From JBBRLA01 sp038231615 (GTDB lineage: Bacteria; Myxococcota_A; Polyangia; Palsa-1104; JAEUJZ01), in the NCBI GenBank assembly GCA_038231615.1, contig JBBRLA010000023.1, positions 1-26,402 of the forward strand: a DNA stretch of 26,402 nucleotides, written 5' to 3'. A model generated the notes under the pieces. The model searched no databases and was not told where the DNA came from. It saw only the letters and a list, made by a program, of their open reading frames with translations. This document shows, one piece after another, positions 1 to 7,185 of this stretch. Numbering within the stretch: the first letter of the stretch is position 1; each line of letters starts with the position of its first letter. Made by a program: the position numbers and the translations under genes.

Positions 1-779
1 CTGCCCGGTGCCGCCGGCCCCACTGCCCGCACGCCGTGCTTGCGGCGATCATTTCGCTCCTTCTTCTTCTTATCAAAGGCCCGCTGCACTGCCTCGATAG
101 CGGCGTCGGCCTCCGATTCCGCGCTGCGTTGCTCGGCCAGGTCCAGCGCCTTCTGCGCCGCGGCGCCTGCCTTCAGTACCAGATCCACCGGATTGTTTCG
201 GGCCAGTTCCAGCAGGCGCTCCCGCAGCCGCGGGTCCAGACCGGAAATGAACGAGAGCGAGGTCATCTCGGCGCCGGCTCGGGTCAGTTCCTCGGCCTCC
301 GCGCACTCGTAGCCCACGGCCAGCAGCATCCGCCGCTCCAGCGTCTGGGCGGAATTGCGCTGATCGAAGATCTCCCGGGAGGCCCACCGGGCGTACTGCA
401 TGAAGGTCTTGTCGGCGTGCTCGGGGTCGCGCAGCCAGTGGGCGCCAAGATAGGAAAGCAGCAGATACATGCCCAGCATCCAGTCCTGCCGGACGTGGTT
501 GAAGATCCGCTTGGCCGACTGCTCCAAGCCGACCAGCAGCGTCACGTACTCCTCGGCCTCGGCGGGGCGCAGCGGCCCCAGGGTCTTGGCCCGGGTGCGC
601 ATCTCCGCCAGCCGGGCCGCGTCTTCCCAGGGTCGCGTCGCCAGGAAGCGCCTGCCGCCGGCCTTCTCGATGGCCCGCGAAAGCTTGCCCGGCGACGGCC
701 ACTCACCGATGATCTCGGTCGCCCTGGCCGCACCCGCTGCCGCCGAATTCGAAGTCGAAGAAGTGAATGTCGCGTGCAT
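1..779 (-). CDS. Hypothetical helical protein, 3' end outside the window
   Basis: An open frame runs from an ATG at 777-779 on the minus strand to the window edge with no stop, giving about 259 residues. A purine-rich AGAGAGAG stretch lies just before the ATG. Other frames over the same bases give Arg/Ala/Gly-rich shadow translations, whereas this one has normal protein composition: an Ala/Ser-rich N-terminus, then helix-forming stretches with a central aromatic, hydrophobic part (around WMLGMYLLLSYLGAHW) and a late charged segment rich in Lys and Arg (DKKKKERNDRRK). There is no signal peptide. The central part reads as an amphipathic helix bundle rather than a transporter. I do not recognise the family. 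The gene is separated from its neighbour by about 290 bases containing the neighbour's terminator, so it is probably its own transcription unit. Confidence 0.7.
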   Translation of the reverse strand, partial: MHATFTSSTSNSAAAGAARATEIIGEWPSPGKLSRAIEKAGGRRFLATRPWEDAARLAEMRTRAKTLGPLRPAEAEEYVTLLVGLEQSAKRIFNHVRQDWMLGMYLLLSYLGAHWLRDPEHADKTFMQYARWASREIFDQRNSAQTLERRMLLAVGYECAEAEELTRAGAEMTSLSFISGLDPRLRERLLELARNNPVDLVLKAGAAAQKALDLAEQRSAESEADAAIEAVQRAFDKKKKERNDRRKHGVRAVGPAAPG

Positions 780-1072
780 CAATCTCTCTCTGGTTCAGAA
801 AATAGGGAGTGAACCCACCCACTCCAGTAGGGGCAAGGGGGGCATTTTCACGAAGGATGCCACTCTTTAAACCCATTGTAAACCTGGAAAATTTGATTAT
901 TTCAAACTTCCCGCTAAGCCACCAGCCCCTTTAATAGTGAGAAAAAATGTTACGCTCTGGAATGCCAGGCACTTCCAGGTCGCCCAAAAAAGAGGCAGTG
1001 CAAGAGTTGCACTGCCGGGCGCGTTCGGAAGTCCAGTCCCCGAACAGTCCCCAGCGCTCATCGCTCTAGATT
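780..1072. other. Gene-free spacer with terminator
   Basis: This 293-base stretch lies between the stop of the 1073-1858 lipoprotein and the start of the partial gene at the left edge, both on the minus strand. The part around 880-960 is visibly richer in A and T than the flanking genes and should hold the promoter of the left-edge gene, but I could not assign convincing -35 and -10 boxes. The only clear element is the intrinsic terminator at 987-1016. No supportable ORF is present. Confidence 0.6.
987..1016 (-). terminator. Intrinsic (rho-independent) terminator
   Basis: A perfect 10-bp stem (994-1003 pairs with 1007-1016) closes a 3-base loop. Read on the minus strand it is followed by CTTTTTT (plus-strand run of A at 987-992). 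It lies about 55 bases downstream of the lipoprotein stop at 1073-1075, in the right orientation to end that transcript. Confidence 0.85.
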
Positions 1073-1858
1073 CTACAGGTGATAGCTGATCTTGTAGGCC
1101 ACCGCCTCCTGCACCGGCAGGGGGCAGGTCTTCTCGACCTTGAAGTAGATGGGCGTGTCGCCGCTGTATGATCCGGCGCCGCCGGAGATCGCCTTGGACC
1201 CGGCGCCGCTGATGGTGACGCTGTCGGTGGTCTTGTCGGTGATGAGGGTGCAGCGGTAGCACTCAGTGGCGCCGCCGCCGTGGGTCTCGAAGGTGACGGA
1301 ATAGTCATTCACGCAGCCGATGCCGCCGGTCGCCTGGACCTTGAAGTAGTCCGGGGCGGTCCCCAGGGTGCCGCTGAAGTCCTCCACGGAGGGATTTGTG
1401 TGCAAGCGCGAATCGGAAAAGAGGCTCGCGGTGACGGCATCCTTGCTGGTCAGATCGGAGCAGCTCTTGCTGCCGCGATCAGTCGCGGTCGACCGGGTGT
1501 GGCCGGGCCCGGTGTGAAGCTGCTCGCAGCCGTTGCCCGGGTCCCGGTCCACGTCGTAGTTCTCGCCCCGGCAGGTGAGGTCGCAGCGCTTGCTTCCAGG
1601 GTCGGCGCAGACGGCATCGCCAGTGTCCCGGCCCAGGCCGGGGCAGGCGTTGTCACAGGCGCCGCAGTGGTCGGCGGTCGTCACGCTGCCGCAGGACGTG
1701 CCGCCGTCAGGCATCCCCGATGCGTCCATGCCCCCGGTGAAACCATCCCCGTGCAGGCCGCCATCGGGCGCCTCGGGGCCCCCGCCGCAGGCCAGGGCAT
1801 AGACCACGACCAGGCACAGGGACAGGGAGGGAAAAAGCGCTGCACGAAAAATCCGCAT
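1073..1858 (-). CDS. Secreted lipoprotein, Cys/Gly/Asp-rich, unknown function
   Basis: A 261-residue protein with a lipoprotein signal peptide: basic start MRIFR, hydrophobic core, lipobox-like ALAC with Cys24. A Gly/Asp/Pro-rich linker follows, then a short Cys-rich section (CGACDNACPG and nearby Cys), of a kind common in secreted proteins of myxobacteria and relatives. The rest is rich in Thr, Ser and Gly with scattered Cys pairs (CYRC) and probably forms beta structure held by disulfides. I do not recognise a catalytic domain. The start has GGAG two bases upstream. The gene lies 81 bases downstream of the phosphoesterase gene on the same strand, so the two may be co-transcribed, and the terminator at 987-1016 would close that unit. 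Likely location is the outer membrane or cell surface (inference). Confidence 0.8.
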   Translation of the reverse strand: MRIFRAALFPSLSLCLVVVYALACGGGPEAPDGGLHGDGFTGGMDASGMPDGGTSCGSVTTADHCGACDNACPGLGRDTGDAVCADPGSKRCDLTCRGENYDVDRDPGNGCEQLHTGPGHTRSTATDRGSKSCSDLTSKDAVTASLFSDSRLHTNPSVEDFSGTLGTAPDYFKVQATGGIGCVNDYSVTFETHGGGATECYRCTLITDKTTDSVTISGAGSKAISGGAGSYSGDTPIYFKVEKTCPLPVQEAVAYKISYHL

Positions 1859-1939
1859 CGCTCCATGGTAGCACGTTTGAAGGGTTCATCACAGCGTCAT
1901 CCGCTTGCGTTGAGCCCGGACGCGCCCGGAGAACCCGCG

Positions 1940-3523
1940 TCAGTCGATGACACGGACTGCCCCCAGGCGCTCGGCTTCCGCCAGCCATAAGGCGGTGCGC
2001 TCGGCGGTGCTGCGCGGGTCCACGAACCGCCGGGGGATCTGGCCGCTTTTCACCATGGCGTAGAGTTCCGGCTGTGTGGCATGGGCCTGCGCCACTGCCA
2101 GGTCCACTGCCTGCCGCGAAAGGACCACCTGGGGCAGGTCCAGAAGTTGCGGCGGCGGCGTCGGATGGCCGACCAGGCGCGGGTCGATGCAGGAAGACAG
2201 GTCGGCGGTGGCATCCATGCGGGCGTTGAGGCTGCCGATGCCAAATCGAAGGGCCAGGGTCGCCGCCACCGAGACATGGTCGAAGCGGTCATGGTTGATC
2301 TTGCCCCGCCGCACGGTGGGGCCGATGGCGATGGCCGGCACGCGGAAGCCGAGCTGCCGATAGTCGGGATTGTCGTCGGTGGTAGTGGGCGGCGGCACGT
2401 GATCGAAGAAGCCGCCGTGCTCGTCGTAGGTCAAAAGCAGCAGGATGCGCGACCACTGGGGGCTCTGGGCAATGGCATGCACGACGCTGGAGATGAACGC
2501 CTCGCCAAGCTGGATGTCGTGAGGCGGGTGGTCGTCGGTCATCTCGAAGTCGGGATCGATGACCGCGAAGTTGGGCAGGGTGCCGTTCTTGGCGTCCTTG
2601 AAGAAGGCGGAGATGTCGGCCACGGGGTTCTGCGTCAGGCGCTTGATCGGGAAGGCGCCGGTGAACCAGGCGACCTGGCCCGCGGCGTAATTGGTGGCGC
2701 TGAAGCCCTTTTTCTTCATCAGTTCCCACAGGGTGGTGGGCTCCTTCAGCAAGGGCGGCGGGCCGGCCATCGCGCCGTTGGCGGTGCAGGCGTGCAGGTA
2801 GTAGCGATTGGGCCAGGTCGGGCCCAGCACGGAGGCGAAGTAGCGGTCGAAGACGGTGAAGCGATCGGCCAGAGAATAGTAGAATGGGAGCTGGGTGCGG
2901 TCGTGATAGCCCATGACCTCGTTCTGCTCGGGGCCGGCGTGGGATAGGACGAAGCCGTCGTTCTTGCCGCCGTCCCACTGCTTGCGGCAGTCGTTCCACT
3001 CGTGGGGCGGGTCGGCCGAGGTGAAACTGTTGCTGCGAAAGACCTTGACCGGCTTGCCCTGCGGGTCGAGGTTGGTCTCGTTGAGTGTGAGGCCGTCAAC
3101 CACGGCCGCCGCGGGGTAGAGCAGATCGTGCTTGAGGTTGCCCAGGTAGTGGTCGAAGGAGCGGTTCTCCATCATCAGGACGATGATGTGATCCACGCTG
3201 CCCAGGAGTTCTTCTCGGCTGAGCACAGGCTCGGGGCCCAGGTCCGGGCTCAGGTCGGGCCGCCCCAGATCGACACCGGGCAAGGCGCCGTCCCGCGCCG
3301 CGTCCGCCCCGCCGTCGGGATCGGTCCCGGTCGAGGTGCATCCGATGGCCATGGCGCCGATCCCCAGGCCGATCTGCTGCAGGGCACCGCGCCGGTTGAT
3401 TCCACCCCCAGTCGGTCCCGGCATGTTGTTGATCGAGGCGCCGACCTCGGGGGCGCCCATGACATTGACTTTAGCGTTGGGGATGATCTGGCCTGGGGTC
3501 TTGCCCTTGATCTTGCTCATCAT
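1940..3523 (-). CDS. Phospholipase C-like phosphoesterase, Tat-exported lipoprotein
   Basis: A 527-residue protein of the phosphoesterase family that includes bacterial non-haemolytic phospholipase C and acid phosphatase AcpA (alkaline phosphatase superfamily fold). The N-terminal family signature DHIIVLMMENRSFDHYLG spans about 111-128 and carries the Glu-Asn pair at 119-120. The C-terminal metal-binding signature appears as YDEHGGFFDHVPPP. It should hydrolyse phosphate esters, possibly phospholipid head groups, outside the cytoplasm. A twin Arg at 44-45 (INRRGALQQ) precedes a hydrophobic stretch ending in AIGC (Cys62), so it looks like a Tat-dependent lipoprotein. The roughly 43 residues before the twin Arg are unusually long. 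Two adjacent ATGs exist; the second (3518-3520) has better spacing from AAGG. It is divergent from the lipin-like lipoprotein gene and upstream of another lipoprotein gene. Substrate is not determinable. Confidence 0.9.
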   Translation of the reverse strand: MMSKIKGKTPGQIIPNAKVNVMGAPEVGASINNMPGPTGGGINRRGALQQIGLGIGAMAIGCTSTGTDPDGGADAARDGALPGVDLGRPDLSPDLGPEPVLSREELLGSVDHIIVLMMENRSFDHYLGNLKHDLLYPAAAVVDGLTLNETNLDPQGKPVKVFRSNSFTSADPPHEWNDCRKQWDGGKNDGFVLSHAGPEQNEVMGYHDRTQLPFYYSLADRFTVFDRYFASVLGPTWPNRYYLHACTANGAMAGPPPLLKEPTTLWELMKKKGFSATNYAAGQVAWFTGAFPIKRLTQNPVADISAFFKDAKNGTLPNFAVIDPDFEMTDDHPPHDIQLGEAFISSVVHAIAQSPQWSRILLLLTYDEHGGFFDHVPPPTTTDDNPDYRQLGFRVPAIAIGPTVRRGKINHDRFDHVSVAATLALRFGIGSLNARMDATADLSSCIDPRLVGHPTPPPQLLDLPQVVLSRQAVDLAVAQAHATQPELYAMVKSGQIPRRFVDPRSTAERTALWLAEAERLGAVRVID

Positions 3524-3683
3524 TCACCTTGCCCCCACCGGCCGCTAGGCCGACAGGTAGTACCCCTGAGTCGATCGAAAATAACAGAGTCCTTTTTATC
3601 ATCGCATAAGATCCGAGGAGCGTTAACGAATTTCGATTTCCGCTTGGCTGCCGTGGTGCGGCGCCCTCCTGCGGCGAATTTTG

Positions 3684-3692
3684 TGGGATAAT
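3684..3692 (+). promoter_or_regulatory. Possible extended -10 promoter
   Basis: GATAAT at 3687-3692 is preceded by TG one base upstream, an extended -10 arrangement, about 28 bases before the ATG at 3721. No good -35 box is visible at 16-18 bases upstream. It would drive the lipin-like lipoprotein gene. Confidence 0.4.
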
Positions 3693-3720
3693 GCAGGCGC
3701 TGGTATTCAAAGGAGTCCTC

Positions 3721-4848
3721 ATGACTGGCTTTTTCAGGGTTCCCTTCCGCATCGCTCTCCTGGGCCTTTTGTCCGTCGGGTTGACCCTGGGCATGGCGGG
3801 CTGTTCCGACAACGGTACCAGCGGTGGCGAAGACCTCGGGGCCGATCAGGGACCTGGGCCGGGTGACGACCTGTCTACCGATACCGGCGGCGGCGAAGAC
3901 CTCGGGGCCGATCAGGGCGCGGCAGGGGACCCGGTGCCCTACGTGACCTGTGACGGCCCGGTGCCGGTCGGGCCCAAGGGGGCCTGGCGGCACATCGTGG
4001 CCAGCCCGCTGGTCACGGTGCTGGGGCACCCCTTGCATCGCGGCATCGACCTCATCGCCACCACGGCGACCGCGGTGCAACATATTAAGGGGGAGATCAC
4101 TTACGGGGTGGAGGACAAGGCCCTGGAAGACGAGGCGGTCGAGGTCTTCGCCTGCCTGGACACCGGATGGAAGCTGATCGGGCAGGCCCTGACGGACGGC
4201 GAGGGGCTCTTCGACCTGCCGCTTTCCGGGGCGCAACGCCTGCCGGTCGGACAGCGTCCGCTCTTCCTCTCGGTGATCGGCGATCGCAGCGGCACCGACA
4301 TGATCGCGCTTTTGGCGACCCCCGGCGGAACGCTGGCGGTGAGCGATGTGGACGGGACGCTGACCACCAGCGAGAGTGCCTATCCGGACTCGCTGGTCAC
4401 CGGCAACCCGGTCGCTGCCTGGGACGGGGCGCCGCAGGCGCTGAGCGCGCTGCAAAAAGGCCGCTACCGGATGGTGTACCTGACATCGCGAGGGCGGCGG
4501 TTCACCCAGGATACGCGATCGTGGCTGAAGGCCCATGGGTTCCCCGTCGGTCCGCTGCATCTGGCGGCGGCGCTGCTGACGGCGCCGGGCCAGCCCACGG
4601 TGGATTACAAGGCCGGCGCGATGATGGACATGACGAAGGAGCAGCTCACGATCCAGGTGGGCATCGGCAACCGCCAGTCAGACATCCAAGCGTACCAGCA
4701 AAACCAGGTGCCGGCGCAACACATCTTCGTCAAGCGGCCGGAGTTTGACTCCGAGATCAAGCCGCTCATCGACGCCGGGCAGGCCGTCGGCTTCACAGAT
4801 TATCCATCGCTGACGCCAACGCTGGCGGCCCTGCCGCAAGCGCCGTAG
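3721..4848 (+). CDS. Lipoprotein with lipin-like LNS2 (HAD) phosphatase domain
   Basis: A 375-residue protein. I chose the ATG at 3721 because AAAGGAG ends five bases before it; the frame also opens at 3691 but without a ribosome binding site. A signal peptide leads to MAGC (Cys28), a probable lipoprotein site, then an acidic linker in which GGEDLGADQG occurs twice. The C-terminal half carries a HAD-type nucleophile motif SDVDGTLTTSE (Asp209 and Asp211), then VYLTSRGRRFTQDTRSWL and HGFPVGPLHL, the pattern of the LNS2 domain of eukaryotic lipins and related bacterial proteins. Lipins convert phosphatidate to diacylglycerol; both aspartates are kept, so phosphatase activity is plausible. The region before it (about 70-200) may be a beta domain. 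It is divergent from a phospholipase C-like gene, suggesting extracytoplasmic lipid or phosphate-ester handling. The substrate is inference. Confidence 0.85.
   Translation: MTGFFRVPFRIALLGLLSVGLTLGMAGCSDNGTSGGEDLGADQGPGPGDDLSTDTGGGEDLGADQGAAGDPVPYVTCDGPVPVGPKGAWRHIVASPLVTVLGHPLHRGIDLIATTATAVQHIKGEITYGVEDKALEDEAVEVFACLDTGWKLIGQALTDGEGLFDLPLSGAQRLPVGQRPLFLSVIGDRSGTDMIALLATPGGTLAVSDVDGTLTTSESAYPDSLVTGNPVAAWDGAPQALSALQKGRYRMVYLTSRGRRFTQDTRSWLKAHGFPVGPLHLAAALLTAPGQPTVDYKAGAMMDMTKEQLTIQVGIGNRQSDIQAYQQNQVPAQHIFVKRPEFDSEIKPLIDAGQAVGFTDYPSLTPTLAALPQAP
3826..3917 (+). repeat. 26-base direct repeat inside the lipoprotein linker
   Basis: The same 26 bases occur at 3826-3851 and 3892-3917, in frame and 66 bases (22 codons) apart. 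They encode the repeated GEDLGADQG of the linker after the lipid-anchored cysteine. This looks like recent linker expansion by duplication. Confidence 0.85.
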
Positions 4849-4868
4849 CCAGCGATCAAACCGCGAAT

Positions 4869-5021
4869 CCAGACCTCCTGACCCCCCCAGATGCCCGATG
4901 AATGATTAACGCAGCCAGAAGCGGGCCCGCTCCTCGGGAGGGGCGCCGCACGGCCCAGGAAATCATTCATCGAAATGCCGGCCTGGACCGATGTCTGTCG
5001 ACGGGATGTCAGGAGGTCTGG
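4869..5021. repeat. Nested long-range inverted repeats
   Basis: Two perfect arm pairs are nested: 4869-4882 (CCAGACCTCCTGAC) pairs with 5008-5021, and 4896-4907 (CGATGAATGATT) pairs with 4961-4972. The inner loop contains GCGGGCCCGC and CCTCGGGAGG palindromes. Transcribed in either direction it could fold into a branched structure. It could equally be a non-autonomous mobile-element relic. No coding content is evident. Confidence 0.75.
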
Positions 5022-5207
5022 AATCACGAATCGCCCTTCAGCCCCCTTCAACACTCACAGCACCGCCGGCTTGCATCGAGCCGCGTCTTTCGGCGCTGTC
5101 AGGCGTGGCGCAACCGCCTGGTCTCTGGCATCCTTGATCCCATCATCCCATGAACCACCCAACAGCCATCTCTACAGCGTCACGTTGATGAAAAGTCATT
5201 TCAGAAA

Positions 5208-5252
5208 GCATTTGAGCAGGATGCATTTGAGCAGGATGCATTTGGGCAAGAA
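5208..5252 (+). repeat. 15-base tandem repeat, three units
   Basis: The unit GCATTTGAGCAGGAT occurs at 5208-5222 and 5223-5237, with a diverged third copy at 5238-5252. It would read HLSRM if translated, but the likely start of the next gene is downstream, so it is probably untranslated. Confidence 0.75.
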
Positions 5253-5270
5253 GCACATGGCCGGAGCAGA

Positions 5271-5345
5271 TTTTGGCGCACCCCCGCAGCGACCGAGGGA
5301 GCGTACTACTGTACGTGACCGAGGAAGCGAGGAGGTACGCCAAAA
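5271..5345. repeat. Palindromic element covering the ribosome binding site
   Basis: The ends TTTTGGCG (5271-5278) and CGCCAAAA (5338-5345) are exact inverted repeats, extended inward by ACC/GGT after one mismatch. The centre is CGTAC-TACT-GTACG (5302-5315). Two near-identical copies of GACCGAGG(G/A)AGCG flank the centre. The AGGAGG at 5330-5335 that serves the gene at 5347 lies in the right arm, so folding of the mRNA could hide it. Confidence 0.7.
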
Positions 5346-5346
5346 G

Positions 5347-6828
5347 ATGCCCGGTCCAGGTGCTTCTGTTTCGCTGGTTTGCCTTTTGATCCTCATCGGC
5401 CTGGCTCCAGGTCGGGCAAAGGCCGCGCCGTCCGCTTGGGTCCCGGTTTCGGCTCCTGGGACCGGCCCGGCCTGGGACTACATCCTCACTCTTGCCGACC
5501 TGTCCGTCGGCCTGGCCGAGGTGGAGGTCACCGCCCGCGGCCTTCCCGCGGAGTCGCAGTTTTGCGCCGACATGGACGGCGCCGAACGCTACGTCAGTGA
5601 GATCCGCCAGGTGCGGGCCGGCCCGGACGGTCGCGACCTCGAACGCAAGCTCTCGCGCGACGAGATGTGCTGGTCCGTCCGCCCCGAGGCCCCGGGAGGC
5701 CGGGTCCGCCTGCGCTACCACTACGACCTCGGCGCGCTGGCCCGGGACACCGGCGACCCCGATTACGGCACCCGCATCGGCGACAACTACATTTTTAACG
5801 ACGGCTCGGTCTTCCTGCGCCCCGAGCCCCTGCCGCCCCATGCGCCAATCCGCGTAGAATTCCGCCTGCCCAAGGGAGTGCTGGCGGCGACCCCGTGGGA
5901 GCGGCTCCCGGGGCCGGGCCTGCGCTTCCAGTACGACTCCGAGCAGTATGACGCAGGCAACTATTTGGCGGTGGGCCGGCTGTGCCCGTTGGGCGAGCTG
6001 AAGATCAAGAGCGGCACGGCGGTGCTGACATCACTTTCCTGCGAACACCGGGCGAGCGATGACGAACTGCGCCGCTGGGTGTCGCGGGCGCTGACCGCCG
6101 TGGCGGAGTTCTACGGCGAGCTGCCCGGCATCCGCCCCGAGATCCTTCTGGCACCGGTGCCCGGCAACGACACCCCCGGGGTATTCGGCAGCATCCTGCA
6201 CAAACGGATCGCCTCGGCGGTGCTCTTCTTCGGAGCCGACGCCGCGGGCCAGGGCTTCGAAGACGACTGGATGGCGACCCACGAACTGTTCCACCTGGGC
6301 AACGCGCCGGTGCAGGAGAAAATTCCCTGGTTCACCGAAGGGTTCACCACCTATTATCAGGACGTCCTGCGCGGACGCGGGATGCAGCCGGTGGATCGGA
6401 TGTGGGGCGATCTGTACGACGGGTTCCGCCGCTTCTGCGACCCCAACCCCGATGGCAAGACCCTGGGCGAGGAGAGCCGCCGGCTACATGAGCTGCACCA
6501 CTACACCCGGGCCTACTGGGGCGGCGCCTGCCTGGCGTTCATGACCGACGTCAGCATCCGCGAGCACAGCGGCAACAAGCAAGGTCTGGACGACGTGCTG
6601 CGGGCGCTTTTGCGCGAGGGACGCAAAGACCCGCTCTCGGAGACCCAGATCATCGCCGCCCTGGATCGCGCCGCCGGACAGCCGATCGTCCAGCGATTCC
6701 TGCGCTCGCGAAGCAAGGCCCCGCTGGAAGGATATTATCGGCGCCTGGGCATCGAGCCCACCGGGGCGATCACCGTGCGCCTCCACGAGGAGGCGCCCCT
6801 TGCCGCCATTCGCAAGGCGATCTTCTGA
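5347..6828 (+). CDS. Exported gluzincin-type metallopeptidase (M61/M1-like)
   Basis: A 493-residue protein from the ATG at 5347, which follows AGGAGG (5330-5335) and begins a typical signal peptide with a hydrophobic LVCLLILIGLA core ending near RAKA. The frame is open further upstream, but only through repeat DNA and without a ribosome binding site. The zinc motif is HELFH (His312, Glu313, His316), followed after 14 residues by WFTEGFTTYY with Glu331 as the expected third ligand. This combination is characteristic of the gluzincin clan, close in style to M61 glycyl aminopeptidases, though the second-His-to-Glu gap is shorter than the 18 typical of M1. The N-terminal 230 residues are probably beta-rich. 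It should act in the periplasm or outside the cell; the substrate is unknown. It ends seven bases from the stop of the convergent small gene. Confidence 0.85.
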   Translation: MPGPGASVSLVCLLILIGLAPGRAKAAPSAWVPVSAPGTGPAWDYILTLADLSVGLAEVEVTARGLPAESQFCADMDGAERYVSEIRQVRAGPDGRDLERKLSRDEMCWSVRPEAPGGRVRLRYHYDLGALARDTGDPDYGTRIGDNYIFNDGSVFLRPEPLPPHAPIRVEFRLPKGVLAATPWERLPGPGLRFQYDSEQYDAGNYLAVGRLCPLGELKIKSGTAVLTSLSCEHRASDDELRRWVSRALTAVAEFYGELPGIRPEILLAPVPGNDTPGVFGSILHKRIASAVLFFGADAAGQGFEDDWMATHELFHLGNAPVQEKIPWFTEGFTTYYQDVLRGRGMQPVDRMWGDLYDGFRRFCDPNPDGKTLGEESRRLHELHHYTRAYWGGACLAFMTDVSIREHSGNKQGLDDVLRALLREGRKDPLSETQIIAALDRAAGQPIVQRFLRSRSKAPLEGYYRRLGIEPTGAITVRLHEEAPLAAIRKAIF

Positions 6829-6835
6829 CCTCCGA

Positions 6836-7162
6836 TCAGGCGCCGCGCGGGTCGTCCTTTTCGGCGATCTGGGCGTGGATGGAGTCGATGATCGGATCCG
6901 CGCCGGGGCCGGCAGTGGGGCCCGGATCCGGGGACACCACGTGACGCAGGAAGGCCCCCAGCGGATCCGGGAATTTCTCTCCGCGCCGCCGGGCCTCGTG
7001 CTCGTCATCCTCCTTGCGCTCGATCCGCCGCCGCTCCGATTCCATGTCGTGGCGATCGTCGGTCGAGGCGACGGGCACGGCCCCGATCTGCCAGTCCCCG
7101 AGAGTCACGCCCAGGCCGGCACCGTTGATCTCCAGATGAGGGTCTTTCTTTGCCAAACTCAT
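6836..7162 (-). CDS. Small hypothetical protein, 108 aa
   Basis: The ATG at 7160-7162 follows AGGA and begins MSLAKKDPHLEINGAGLGVT. The first third (to about residue 35) looks like beta strands with a hydrophobic pattern; the middle is strongly charged (MESERRRIERKEDDEHEARRRGEKF, shown here only as a helical stretch), and the C-terminus is Pro/Gly/Asp-rich. No signal peptide or catalytic motif is seen and I do not recognise the family. The same frame stays open upstream through the neighbouring gene, but that part is an Arg/Ala/Gly-rich shadow. The start lies 23 bases after the stop of the J-domain gene on the same strand, so the two form a likely operon and may work together. Confidence 0.7.
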   Translation of the reverse strand: MSLAKKDPHLEINGAGLGVTLGDWQIGAVPVASTDDRHDMESERRRIERKEDDEHEARRRGEKFPDPLGAFLRHVVSPDPGPTAGPGADPIIDSIHAQIAEKDDPRGA

Positions 7163-7185
7163 GGATCCTATCACCGCCGGGCTGG

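Larger units (their letters stand above)
4849..5346. other. Gene-free stretch dense in repeats
   Basis: The 498 bases between the lipin-like gene and the metallopeptidase contain no ORF I would call. The plus frame is open through 4975-5346 but its translation is compositionally poor and much of it is repeat-derived. The stretch holds nested inverted repeats (4869-5021), a 15-base tandem repeat (5208-5252) and a palindrome-centred element (5271-5345) that runs up to the start codon of the next gene. Confidence 0.6.

Noticed and set aside
36..870. Plus-strand and second minus-strand ORFs over the left edge
   Set aside because: Their translations are Arg/Ala/Gly- or Ser-rich shadows; the minus frame starting at 779 has natural protein composition and is open to the edge.
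2081..2999. Long plus and minus ORFs inside the phosphoesterase gene
   Set aside because: They are frame shadows of a gene with clear family motifs on the minus strand.
5208..5252. CRISPR-like array
   Set aside because: The repeats are contiguous with no spacers and only three units; no cas genes are present.
4975..5346. N-terminal extension of the metallopeptidase frame
   Set aside because: It runs through tandem and palindromic repeats, lacks a ribosome binding site, and would put the signal peptide inside the protein.
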